64,000 nucleotides of DNA from Glaciimonas sp. PCH181 (GTDB lineage: Bacteria; Pseudomonadota; Gammaproteobacteria; Burkholderiales; Burkholderiaceae_D): the NCBI RefSeq assembly GCF_003056055.1, contig NZ_PYFP01000001.1, forward strand, positions 2,294,001 to 2,358,000, in the 5' to 3' direction. Below the pieces are notes generated by a model. That model made no database searches and was not told the DNA's origin. It saw only the letters and a list, made by a program, of their open reading frames with translations. This document shows positions 38,208 to 46,915 of the stretch, piece by piece. A program made the translations under genes and the position numbers. Position 1 is the stretch's first letter. Each line of letters begins with the position of its first letter.

Positions 38208-38879
38208 ATGACCCCGCAAGAATCCCAGCCACTGCAAGACTTTTTGACCCAATTGGTGCAAGTGCGCGGCGTTCCAAAAGACCCGCAAGCTGATGCGCTG
38301 ATTAACAGTGCCGTAGCACAGCAACCGGATGCTGCCTACCTTTTAGTACAGCGTGCGCTGTTGATGGATCAGGCACTCAATACGGCAAAAGCGCAAATTG
38401 CGACGCTTCAGCGCCAAATTCAGGCACAGGCAGCGCCCGCGCCTGTTAGTAGTTTTCTAGACCAGAATGCTTGGGGCAATACGCCCTCACAAAGCATCCC
38501 CGCACGTCCGGCGGCAATGCCGATGATGCAACCGTCTGCGCCTATGCAAGCGCCTCCGATGCAAACGCAAGCACCAGCGGCAGCACCGGGATTTTTTGGC
38601 GGCGGGATGGGAAATGTGCTTGGCACGGTTGCGGCTACGGCAGCGGGCGTGGCGGGCGGCGCTTTCTTATTTCAGGGGATTGAACATATGATGCATCCGA
38701 ACAGCGGTGGCGGTTCTGGATTCATGAACCAAAACGGAATGTCGCCCTCGACCTCTGCTGCGCCGGTGGAAAATACGACTATTAATAATTACTACAACGA
38801 CGACTCATCGAATGATGACGATCAAAGCAATAACACTGTAGCGTCCAATGACAACAGCGATGACGATTCTGTCATTTGA
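38208..38879 (+). CDS. DUF2076 domain protein
   Basis: This 223-residue protein matches the DUF2076 family: an N-terminal helical part TPQESQPLQDFLTQL (about residues 2-16), then AYLLVQRALLMDQALNTAKAQI (about 44-65), a Pro/Gln/Met-rich linker (about 80-130), a Gly/Ala stretch (GNVLGTVAATAAGVAGGAFL, about 134-153), and an Asn/Asp/Ser tail (about 185-223). There is no signal peptide. The function of the family is not known. The ATG follows GGAGCAACAA. Confidence 0.9.
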   Translation: MTPQESQPLQDFLTQLVQVRGVPKDPQADALINSAVAQQPDAAYLLVQRALLMDQALNTAKAQIATLQRQIQAQAAPAPVSSFLDQNAWGNTPSQSIPARPAAMPMMQPSAPMQAPPMQTQAPAAAPGFFGGGMGNVLGTVAATAAGVAGGAFLFQGIEHMMHPNSGGGSGFMNQNGMSPSTSAAPVENTTINNYYNDDSSNDDDQSNNTVASNDNSDDDSVI

Positions 38880-38930
38880 TTCTGTTATTTAGTTAGTACC
38901 CCCTACAAAGCCCTCTTTAGCGGCTTTATA

Positions 38931-38966
38931 TGGCAATCGATGCTGAGCAAATAGCGTCGATTGCCA
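38931..38966. repeat. 10-bp inverted repeat between convergent genes
   Basis: TGGCAATCGA and TCGATTGCCA flank a 16-nt loop, with a GCT/AGC pair extending the stem inwards after one mismatch. It lies between the DUF2076 gene and the converging diguanylate cyclase gene, and could end both transcripts although no T-run follows. Confidence 0.5.
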
Positions 38967-38988
38967 AATAACGCGTTTCGCACGTCTA

Positions 38989-41223
38989 TCAGGATTGCAG
39001 CAAGACTAGCTTGCCATTCACACTTCCCTCATCGCCACTCAGCACAATGCCTTCTTGCGGCCTTTTGTAATACTGAACGTTATTACGTCCGCTTTGCTTA
39101 GCCTGATACATCGCCGCATCGGCGCATTCAATCAGCGTATTGGCGTCTGTGCCATCTTTCGGAAAGGTCGCTACACCAATACTGGAACCGATATATACCT
39201 CTGTGCCGTTCACTGTCAGTGGTCGCGACATTTCTTTCATAATGCGCTCTACGGCGGACGAAATATCACTGCCGTTGACATGTTCCGCCAGCACCATCAC
39301 AAACTCGTCTCCGCCTAACCGGGCTACGGTATCGCTTTCGCGAATAGCGGCTTTTAAGCGCCTGGCCATTGTGCTGAGTACTTTGTCGCCAGCTTTATGG
39401 CCGAATGTATCATTGATGCCTTTGAACTCATCAAGGTCCATAAACAAGACCCAGACTATGCGCGAATATCTGGCTGCATACGTCAGGGCTTGTTTCAAAC
39501 GATCCTGTAACAACGCCCGATTAGGCAGGCCTGTCAGCACGTCGTGCAAGGAAAGATGCCTTATCCGCTCTTCATTCTGCTTGCGCTCTGTGATGTCTTT
39601 TCCGATGCCGTGATAGCCGGTAAAAACATCTTGCAGATCGAATTGCGGCTCACCTGAAACACTCATCCATTCCGGCGCGACGTTGTCGAATTGGACCATG
39701 AATTCGAAATCTGAAAACGGCAAATGGGCTTGCAATATTGCCTTGTGCGATGCCCATTGTTCCGGCGTCAATGCAATCGGCATTTCCCAACGTGTCTTGC
39801 CAATGTAATGCTCGATATGGGTTCCGCTACGTTTCGTAATGCCGTCAGTGAGTGCGATAAAACGGAAATTTTCATCCAGCTCCCAATACCAGTCTGAGGA
39901 TAGATCGGCCAACCGCCGAAACCGCTCTTCGCTCTTGGCTAGCTCTGCGGTCCGGCTCATGACGCGTTGTTCCAGCTCGGCGTTGGCTTTGCGAATATCC
40001 TTTTCTGCTTGCTTGCGGGCGACGATTTCTTTTTCCATCATCCCGTTGATTTCTTCCAACTCAAAGGCGCGTTGCTCGCGAGACTGAATGGCGTCTTGCA
40101 ACGCGCTTGCCATGCGATTCAACGAGCGGCCGAGAACATCGAATTCATCATTTCCAACATAACTGGAACGCGTTCGCAGATCGCCGGCGGCTATGCCCTT
40201 TGCGAACGCGATGGTCTGTCGAATCGCGATCGTGATACGCATCGATACTGTCCATGCAATCAGGATGCCCAGCAAGATGGTGGCAAATCCAACTCCTTCG
40301 ATGATTGCTTCGGTACGGATTGCCTTTTTTCGGATGGCGTCGCGTCCAGCATCACTTTTTGCCAATGCACGAGACAGCAAATTTTCCAGATAAGGCTCTA
40401 CCATTTGCGCGGCAGAAAGATAGCTGCGCTTTTGCAGACCAATCTGGTGCATCGTTTCGACATATTCCCCAAATCGAAGCGCATATAAATCAGCCAGTTC
40501 AATCAGTTTAGCGCGCCTGGATCCGACAACGCTTGCACCGATATCGCGCTTAAATTGGGTAATGGCTCCTTGGGTCGCCTGGTTATCGAGATCGCGCCCG
40601 CGCAACAAATAATTCTTTTCTTCGCGGCGTATCGTCAATAAATCGACGAACAGCGCGGGTTCTTTAGCATGGTCCAGCAAGGCTTCGATCTGGCGCGCCT
40701 TATTACCAAATTCACCTTCCAGACCCGTATCGATGTAGCCCAGTTTTCCATGCAGATTAACCACCGCGAGAAAGGCCTTTTCATACCTGTCGATGGCGAT
40801 TACAGCTTCGCCGATTTCCTTGGTCGCCTCGATGCTTCCCGAGAGTACCCGCATCTCATCCAGCGCTTGACGGGCATCGGCAAGATTGGCCTGCAACAGC
40901 GTGACATAGCGCGATTTTGCTTCATCAAAACCGAACTCGTGATACGTCATCAGAAACGCTTTTTCATAGCGACGCGCCGTCATCATCGCCACGACGCTGC
41001 GCTGGCTGAGGCTGGCGGTTTTAATATCGACGGCCAGCAATTTATTGAATTCGCCAACCGTCGTGCGTTGACCGATAATCCCCAGCAGGCCGACTAATGT
41101 AAACAAGCCCAACACAACCCCAAACCCAATGATCAAAGAAAGCCGAAGATTGACTGCGGGAAAAGTGCAGAGCGCACGGATTTTTTGCCATAGTTGCGTG
41201 CAATTTGTTGGGATGGTAATCAT
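38989..41223 (-). CDS. HAMP-PAS-GGDEF diguanylate cyclase
   Basis: This 744-residue protein has one membrane segment at about residues 26-48, a largely helical periplasmic domain (about 50-305), a second segment (about 310-330), HAMP (about 332-385), a coiled coil, PAS (about 433-550) and GGDEF (about 555-730). The GGDEF motif is intact (637-641), with an inhibitory-site RxxD (RESD) before it, so it should make c-di-GMP with product feedback. There is no EAL domain. The start overlaps the stop of the PstS-like gene by 4 bases (ATGA), so the two are translationally coupled. Confidence 0.96.
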   Translation of the reverse strand: MITIPTNCTQLWQKIRALCTFPAVNLRLSLIIGFGVVLGLFTLVGLLGIIGQRTTVGEFNKLLAVDIKTASLSQRSVVAMMTARRYEKAFLMTYHEFGFDEAKSRYVTLLQANLADARQALDEMRVLSGSIEATKEIGEAVIAIDRYEKAFLAVVNLHGKLGYIDTGLEGEFGNKARQIEALLDHAKEPALFVDLLTIRREEKNYLLRGRDLDNQATQGAITQFKRDIGASVVGSRRAKLIELADLYALRFGEYVETMHQIGLQKRSYLSAAQMVEPYLENLLSRALAKSDAGRDAIRKKAIRTEAIIEGVGFATILLGILIAWTVSMRITIAIRQTIAFAKGIAAGDLRTRSSYVGNDEFDVLGRSLNRMASALQDAIQSREQRAFELEEINGMMEKEIVARKQAEKDIRKANAELEQRVMSRTAELAKSEERFRRLADLSSDWYWELDENFRFIALTDGITKRSGTHIEHYIGKTRWEMPIALTPEQWASHKAILQAHLPFSDFEFMVQFDNVAPEWMSVSGEPQFDLQDVFTGYHGIGKDITERKQNEERIRHLSLHDVLTGLPNRALLQDRLKQALTYAARYSRIVWVLFMDLDEFKGINDTFGHKAGDKVLSTMARRLKAAIRESDTVARLGGDEFVMVLAEHVNGSDISSAVERIMKEMSRPLTVNGTEVYIGSSIGVATFPKDGTDANTLIECADAAMYQAKQSGRNNVQYYKRPQEGIVLSGDEGSVNGKLVLLQS

Positions 41224-42092
41224 TCTTGGTACGGCACGAAGCCCAATTTCTCAACAATATCGGCGACCTGCGGTGAGAGCGAATAGGCTATAAAATTTTT
41301 CGACAGGCCCTCTGGAAGTCCCCGCGTGACTAATGTCAATGGGCGCGCCAATGGATAGTCGCCGCTAAGGATATTGCCGTGTGTTGCCGCAATACCGTCG
41401 AGCGCGATCAGCTTGATGGGCACGCCGTTGCGACTATCCTGCTCAGCGACGATGACCGACATGAGCGAGATCGCATTCGGCTGCGCGACCACCGCGGCGA
41501 TCACGGCAGAATTTTCGCCTAACACTGCACGCGCTTTTATGTCAGCGTAGGTTAGCTTAAAGTAGTGCATGAATAAAACGACAGTACCCCGCCCTTCTTC
41601 GCGTTTGATCACGATGATCGGCGCATCGCGCCCGCCAACCGTTTTCCAATTAACGATGCGGCCGGTAAAAATGGCCACAATCTGAGCAGAGGAAAGCGAG
41701 GTGACCGGATTGTCTTTGTGTACCAATAATCCCGCCCCATCCCGTGCCACGGGAAAGCCTTTAATATCTTGATCTTTGTCGGTGATCAAACGCGACACCA
41801 TACCGATATTGGCCATGTTGTTACGCGCATCGTTAACCCCGCGCTCGGCACCGCCCATTTCGATGGTGATGCTGACCTCTGGATGTAGCGCCTGATAGCG
41901 CTCCACGATAGGCTTCATCAATGCTGCGGTGGTACTTGCGCCGGTCAGTTTCAGATGATTCGCCATCACGGCAGCGGCTGGGACGGTCGCCGCCTTATCG
42001 TTTCGATTATCTGTGCTGTGATCATCACAGCTAGCCAGTGAGATGCACGCCAGCAGCGCCGCCAAAGTCGGCTGGATTCGAGAATACCGCAT
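41220..42092 (-). CDS. PstS-like phosphate-type periplasmic binding lipoprotein
   Basis: This 290-residue protein has a lipobox LASC (Cys 22) followed by Asp-Asp. Asp at +2 keeps lipoproteins in the inner membrane in enterics. The mature part has the PBP-like fold of PstS: LKLTGASTTAALMKPIVERYQ (start about residue 48), VSRLITDKD, a TGRIVNWKTVGG near residue 143, and REEGRGT near 164, the region that contacts phosphate in PstS. No pst ABC permease genes are nearby. It is followed, with a 4-base overlap, by the GGDEF protein, and preceded by the MHYT-GGDEF-EAL gene after 13 bp, so it probably serves as a sensor partner. Confidence 0.9.
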   Translation of the reverse strand: MRYSRIQPTLAALLACISLASCDDHSTDNRNDKAATVPAAAVMANHLKLTGASTTAALMKPIVERYQALHPEVSITIEMGGAERGVNDARNNMANIGMVSRLITDKDQDIKGFPVARDGAGLLVHKDNPVTSLSSAQIVAIFTGRIVNWKTVGGRDAPIIVIKREEGRGTVVLFMHYFKLTYADIKARAVLGENSAVIAAVVAQPNAISLMSVIVAEQDSRNGVPIKLIALDGIAATHGNILSGDYPLARPLTLVTRGLPEGLSKNFIAYSLSPQVADIVEKLGFVPYQE

Positions 42093-42105
42093 TGAAATCT
42101 ATCCC

Positions 42106-44613
42106 TTAATGTCGAAGCATGTGCAGCAATGGATTGACAGGGGCAATTTTTTCAAGATCCAGACTTGTTCCGCGACGCAACAGCGCCAGCATTTCAACGG
42201 CCGGTAAAGGGCGACTAAAATAAAAGCCTTGCAACGCGTCACAGCCGTTCAGATATAGAAAATCGAGCTGCTCGGCAGTCTCAACGCCTTCTGCAACGGT
42301 GTTCAGGTCGAGCGCTTTTGCCAATGCAATGACGGTCAGAATAATCGAGCCAGCCTCGGGCGATTTATCCAGATCGGCAATAAACGACTGATCGATCTTG
42401 ATGATGTCGACAGGAAAACGATTCAAATAACTCAAACTTGAAAAGCCCGTGCCGAAGTCATCTATCGACATTTTTATGCCGATGGTTTTAAGCTGATTCA
42501 GAATTTGAACAGTCCCCTCGGCATCATTCATTAAGATACTTTCGGTCAGCTCTAACTCAAGGCACGCCGGGTCCAGTCCAGCGCTTGCCAACGCGGATTG
42601 AACCATCAGCGGCATATTTTTTTGCTGTAGCTGCCGTCCCGAAACGTTGACAGCAACATTCAGGCGAAATCCTTCTTGAATCCATGCACTGACTTGCGCG
42701 CAGGCAGTTTTCAGAACCCATTCACCGATTGAAACGATCAAACCGGTGTCTTCTGCCAACTGAATGAATCGCCCTGGCGCAATAGAGCCAAGGTCGGGAT
42801 GATGCCAGCGGAGCAGCGCTTCGACACTTTTTATACGTCCGGTTTTGAGGTCAATCAGGGGCTGATAATGCAGTTCGAATTCGTCGTTTTGCAGCGCGTG
42901 ATGTAAAGCATGTTCAAGTCGCACGCGTTCCATTGCTTTGGTCCCCATCTCCTGCGTATAGGATTGAAAACAGTTGCCGCCTTGTTGGTCTTTCGCGCGA
43001 TACATCGCGACATCGGCATGCTTCAGCAAGGTGGCGGCTTCAATCCCATCGTCGGGATATACGCTGACGCCAATACTAATGCTGATGTTCAGTTCATGTC
43101 CCCGCACCATCAATGGCAGCAAAAATACTTTCAACACGCGCATCGCAAACTGACCTGCGTTTTCGGCCTCGCGGATTTCAGATAGCACGATGACGAACTC
43201 ATCATCGCCAAGCCTTGCTACAGTGTCCCCGGCGCGCAATACCGATTGCAGCTTTTCCCCAATTTCGCACAATAGATCATCGCCAAACGGGCGGCCGAAA
43301 TGTTCGTTAATACTTTTAAACCGATCAATATCCAGCGATAACAATCCTAGCTTGCGTTGCGACCGGCGGGCCTGCACTAATCCTTGCTCTAACCGATTCA
43401 TAAAAAAGTTTCTGTTCGGCAGCCCGGTCAAAGGATCATAGTTCGCCAGAAATTCGTTGCGATCATCACTGGCCTTGCGCTCAGAAATATCTGCTGCAAC
43501 ACCGTCAATACGCAGCGCCTGCCCATTGACATCACGTACCGTTTTGGCCCGGTCTTCAAGCCAACGTATCTCGCCATCCGGACGGACAACGCGGTACTGC
43601 AACGTTTGCGGATTCCCCGCCAATACACGCGCCAGCCATTCTTCCACGATCGCGTAGTCATCTGGATGCACTACCCGCTGCCAGATGTTTTTGTCGGCAG
43701 TAAAATCAGCGACTGGCCGACTGTAAATAATCGCCGCAAAAGGATTCAGATACAAAAGCACAAGCTCTGGCGTGACCGACCAGACCACCATCGGCATCGA
43801 TTCCAAAATACCGGATAATTTATCTTCAACCTGATGTAACTGCTTGCTAGTCGCCTTCAAATCCGTATGTGCCAATCGCAATCGCTCCAACACAATCCCT
43901 CGGTTTAACCAACTGATCAGCGAACCGATGCTAAACAGAATCAAGACCAAAGACGCGACGACCAGCGCCAGCAAAGTGCGATCGATGCTGACGCCACCGA
44001 CGGTGCAAAAACTGTCGGCAGCAAAACTGGTGCCCGCCATTGCCGTATAGTGCATCGCAGAAACTGCAAAGGCCATCACCATTGCACCAAATCCTTGCTT
44101 CCTCAGCGACAGCAACTTAGCTTTTTCGCCGCCAAATGCGATTAACAGCGCGCCGGTCGCAGCGGCGATAGCGATGAGAACTGAAAGCGAAAATATCAGC
44201 GGATCGTAATGAATTGCAGGCGTCATTTCCAACGCCGCCATGCCCGAGTAATGCATCGCTGCCACGCCCAGCCCCATCACAATGCCCGCGCCTGCAATTC
44301 GCTGAAATTGGAGGCTATGATTTTGCAGCAAAATGAAGGCAACTAATGTGCCTGCAATAGCTGGCACGATAGAGAGCACAGTCAGTTCAAAATCGTAAGA
44401 AAGCGCTATGGGTAAGTGGAAGGCCAGCATCCCGATAAAATGCATCGCCCAGATAGCCATCGCGAGCGTGATGGCACCGCAGATCATCCATAAAAATGCC
44501 GCTTTCCCGGTACTTTCGCGCATATTTTCGACATGGGCGAGAGCTGAAAATGCGCCAAACATGGCAATCATAATTGATAGCGCTATCAAGTAGCCATTCC
44601 AGAAAATCGGCAT
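42106..44613 (-). CDS. MHYT-PAS-GGDEF-EAL c-di-GMP protein
   Basis: This 835-residue protein begins with a seven-segment MHYT sensor (about residues 5-235), carrying three MH motifs (MHFIGM, MHYSGM, MHYTAM), thought to bind copper or sense diatomic gases. A PAS domain (about 265-385), GGDEF (about 395-560) and EAL (about 575-820) follow. The GGDEF motif reads GDDEF (469-473), so cyclase activity may be lost. EAL (598-600), ELTES, DDFGTGFSSL and AEGVET are intact, so it is likely a phosphodiesterase. AAGGGG lies upstream of the ATG. It heads a three-gene unit with the PstS-like gene and the diguanylate cyclase. Confidence 0.95.
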   Translation of the reverse strand: MPIFWNGYLIALSIMIAMFGAFSALAHVENMRESTGKAAFLWMICGAITLAMAIWAMHFIGMLAFHLPIALSYDFELTVLSIVPAIAGTLVAFILLQNHSLQFQRIAGAGIVMGLGVAAMHYSGMAALEMTPAIHYDPLIFSLSVLIAIAAATGALLIAFGGEKAKLLSLRKQGFGAMVMAFAVSAMHYTAMAGTSFAADSFCTVGGVSIDRTLLALVVASLVLILFSIGSLISWLNRGIVLERLRLAHTDLKATSKQLHQVEDKLSGILESMPMVVWSVTPELVLLYLNPFAAIIYSRPVADFTADKNIWQRVVHPDDYAIVEEWLARVLAGNPQTLQYRVVRPDGEIRWLEDRAKTVRDVNGQALRIDGVAADISERKASDDRNEFLANYDPLTGLPNRNFFMNRLEQGLVQARRSQRKLGLLSLDIDRFKSINEHFGRPFGDDLLCEIGEKLQSVLRAGDTVARLGDDEFVIVLSEIREAENAGQFAMRVLKVFLLPLMVRGHELNISISIGVSVYPDDGIEAATLLKHADVAMYRAKDQQGGNCFQSYTQEMGTKAMERVRLEHALHHALQNDEFELHYQPLIDLKTGRIKSVEALLRWHHPDLGSIAPGRFIQLAEDTGLIVSIGEWVLKTACAQVSAWIQEGFRLNVAVNVSGRQLQQKNMPLMVQSALASAGLDPACLELELTESILMNDAEGTVQILNQLKTIGIKMSIDDFGTGFSSLSYLNRFPVDIIKIDQSFIADLDKSPEAGSIILTVIALAKALDLNTVAEGVETAEQLDFLYLNGCDALQGFYFSRPLPAVEMLALLRRGTSLDLEKIAPVNPLLHMLRH

Positions 44614-44967
44614 TACAGAATCCCCTTAAAGTTGAAATAATGCTTGTGGGGTGCGCAATGCGGCTCACCTGACTGATAGGCCTATGCTGTTGTTAGCGTG
44701 ATATATCCTTTGATTTCAAACGCAACTGCATCCGCAGATAACCTCTTAACGCTGATAAGTAGATTATTCGGGCGCGTGCGATTATGTGGTGCAAGCGTGC
44801 ATTTTTTATCGAATGGTTCCGTTTAAGAGGGCCGTCAGTGCTATGCATACGATGCCTCTCTTGCAATGGATGCACGCGCCGCAAAGCTTAGGTAAGGCGT
44901 ATGCAGCGCGCGTATGGACAGTACGACTATCTAAGCTCAGAACCTTTTGCTGTAAGTCAGCCCAACG
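44614..44967. other. Intergenic region between the hemerythrin-like and MHYT genes
   Basis: These 354 bp lie upstream of the MHYT gene and downstream of the hemerythrin-like gene. TGCA-containing words recur (for example GTGCAAGCGTGCA near 44790 and TTGCAATGGATGCA near 44862), similar to those found on the other side of the hemerythrin-like gene. No supported ORF or terminator was found. Confidence 0.4.
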
Positions 44968-45306
44968 TCAGCCAAGACTGTTGCGTAGGAACCAGTGCGG
45001 CAAAAGCTCGACTATTTTTCGGCCCAAATGATGATCCTGCTGCATCACCCGCGCCTGGGCGTGGTGCAACAGCATCAGCAGTTCTGCATGGGTCTGTCGA
45101 TACTTCTTAACGTATCTGCCGGTTTCGGTGCCGATTAACTTTTCTTTTTCAAAGAAATCCTGTTCGAGATGGCTGACAAATTTTTTAAAACTGCCTTCAA
45201 ACTCACTGTCGTCACACACACGCAATCGCGTGAGTTCGGCATATAAGGCAGGTTGCAGTTGTCCGGTTTCTATCGCGTGACTATTTGTTTCAGCACTACA
45301 TTCCAT
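44968..45306 (-). CDS. Small hemerythrin-like protein, probably degenerate
   Basis: This 112-residue protein has the pattern of a bacterial hemerythrin domain. FVSHLEQDFFEKEKLI (about residues 43-58) resembles the HF-x2-EE-x-LM region, YRQTHAELLMLLHH (69-82) resembles the H-x3-H-x2-L helix, and VELLPHWFLRN (99-109) the final D/H-W helix. Several expected iron ligands are changed (Asp for His at 50, Tyr for His at 69, Asn near 109), so iron or O2 binding is doubtful. The ATG at 45306 has GAGGA upstream; a longer GTG start adds ten residues. It lies 181 bp downstream of phaB. Family assignment is tentative. Confidence 0.55.
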   Translation of the reverse strand: MECSAETNSHAIETGQLQPALYAELTRLRVCDDSEFEGSFKKFVSHLEQDFFEKEKLIGTETGRYVKKYRQTHAELLMLLHHAQARVMQQDHHLGRKIVELLPHWFLRNSLG

Positions 45307-45343
45307 AATGTCCTCATTCGCTTTTTCCGAGATCACTCAGATG

Positions 45344-45420
45344 TTGCACAAATGCTTTTTTAAATGTGGTGCTTGCATGATGCAAACCTGATGTTTCGGT
45401 GTCTGCATCACGCAAGTGCC
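45344..45420. promoter_or_regulatory. TGCA-rich palindromes before the hemerythrin-like gene
   Basis: TTGCATGATGCAA (45373-45385) is a perfect palindrome around a central G. TTGCACAAATGC lies 30 bp on one side, and TGCATCACGCA (45404-45414) 18 bp on the other. PHB regulators of the PhaR type bind TGC-rich palindromes in other bacteria, and the neighbours are phasin and phaB genes, but assigning PhaR is inference. Confidence 0.35.
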
Positions 45421-45487
45421 TTGTGATTATTTACATGAACAAAGAAATGATGCTTGTTACGTTATCTAAACTCCTCAGCGAACATTT

Positions 45488-46228
45488 TTACGACATATGC
45501 TGACCACCATTGATTGCAATATTTGCCCCAGTGAGGAAGGCTGCTTCATCCGACGCCAAATAAGCCACTAAACCAGCAACCTCTTCGGGCTTGCCCAGAC
45601 GCCCCATCGGAATCTGTGGAATAATCTTGGTTTCGAGTACCTCTGGATCAATTGCCATCACCATCTTGGTGCCGATATAACCCGGCGAAATCGTATTGAC
45701 GGTCACGCCTTTACGCGCCACTTCCAATGCCAGCGCTTTGGTAAAACCATGCATTCCGGCCTTCGCTGCGGCATAGTTAGTTTGTCCAAACGCACCCTTT
45801 TGTCCATTGACTGACGAGATATTTATAATCCGGCCCCAACCGCGCTCGACCATGCCATCGCATACCGGCTTGGTCATATTGAAAACTGAATCCAGATTCG
45901 TGCGCATCACCAGATCCCAGTTCGTTTTGTCCATTTTTTTGAACGTCATGTCCCGCGTGATACCGGCGTTGTTAACCAACACGTCAACCGGACCAAGTTC
46001 GCGCTGGACGGTTCTGATGCACTCTCTGGCAGATTCATAATCGGAAACATCACACTCGTAGGCGCAAAAGTTAAATCCTTTCACGCGCATCGCTGCCATC
46101 CATGTCTCAGCATTGGTATTGCCCGGCGAATAGGTCGTCGCCACTTGATAACCCAATGCTGCCAGTTTGATGCACACCGCTTCGCCCAAACCGCCCATAC
46201 CACCTGTTACTAATGCAATGCGTTTCAT
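45488..46228 (-). CDS. phaB: Acetoacetyl-CoA reductase (NADPH)
   Basis: This 246-residue short-chain dehydrogenase matches PhaB in length and pattern: TGGMGGLGE near residue 8 for NADPH binding, NNAGITRDMTFKKM (about residues 86-99), ISSVNGQKGAFGQTNYAAAKAG with catalytic Ser, Tyr and Lys, and a C-terminal AINGGQHM. It reduces acetoacetyl-CoA to (R)-3-hydroxybutyryl-CoA for PHB synthesis. phaC and phaA are not in the window. AGGAC lies 7 nt upstream of the ATG. It follows the phasin gene by 132 bp on the same strand. Confidence 0.97.
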   Translation of the reverse strand: MKRIALVTGGMGGLGEAVCIKLAALGYQVATTYSPGNTNAETWMAAMRVKGFNFCAYECDVSDYESARECIRTVQRELGPVDVLVNNAGITRDMTFKKMDKTNWDLVMRTNLDSVFNMTKPVCDGMVERGWGRIINISSVNGQKGAFGQTNYAAAKAGMHGFTKALALEVARKGVTVNTISPGYIGTKMVMAIDPEVLETKIIPQIPMGRLGKPEEVAGLVAYLASDEAAFLTGANIAINGGQHMS

Positions 46229-46360
46229 GTTTTGTCCTGTCTCATTTTTAGATATCGTTGTCGCTGATGTTGTCGTTGTAAGACTACTTGCGACTTATTT
46301 ACGCTCCGCCACGACGCAGATGATTGATGCAAAACGTGGCGGGATTGATGCTGAGAATGC

Positions 46361-46915
46361 TTATTTTTTGTTGATCGCGGTGTCTTCAGCTTCAGGGACA
46401 ACCGAAAATACAATGGCAACGCTAGCCATTTTTCCGGCCGCTTCACGGGTCGCCTGATTGAATTGAACAACGCCGTTATGCGCCGTTTCCATCGCTGTTT
46501 TCATGACGCCCAAAGCGCTTTGAAAACCTTCAGAAGCGGTGTTATCCGGATGCTCCATCATGCTGCCGACCGATCGTTTGGACTCTTCAACGTAGCGATG
46601 AATTTCGCTGCTGAATGTAGTCTGGGCTTTGGTCGTGGCAGCTGCCATCTGTCGGCCAAGGGCCAACGTTTTTTCTACGCGACCTTGCAAACGGGCCGTG
46701 GTTAATGTCAGGCGCTCTTGCTGGTCTTTGGCGGCCATTAACTCTTGCGTAAACTGCGTGGTATCTGCCAGTCGTGATTTGACGGCTTGGATATTCAATG
46801 CGATGACTTCTTCCGCGCAACCCATGGTCGCTTCGGTAAGGGTCTTTGATAACGCATATTGAGATTCGAAAAAATCCTTTATTGCGGCGGAATAGAGTCC
46901 ATTTGAAAGCATCAT
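46361..46915 (-). CDS. Phasin family protein
   Basis: This 184-residue protein fits the phasin_2 family: helical throughout, with FFESQYALSKTLTEATMG near residue 15, ELMAAKDQQERLTLTTARLQG near residue 57 (close to the phasin hallmark of a helix with repeated L and Q), and a middle segment rich in Ala and Lys. Phasins coat PHB granules and limit their size. The start at 46915 (MML...) has TTAGGAGAG upstream; the longer ORF is not supported. It precedes phaB by 132 bp. Confidence 0.93.
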   Translation of the reverse strand: MMLSNGLYSAAIKDFFESQYALSKTLTEATMGCAEEVIALNIQAVKSRLADTTQFTQELMAAKDQQERLTLTTARLQGRVEKTLALGRQMAAATTKAQTTFSSEIHRYVEESKRSVGSMMEHPDNTASEGFQSALGVMKTAMETAHNGVVQFNQATREAAGKMASVAIVFSVVPEAEDTAINKK

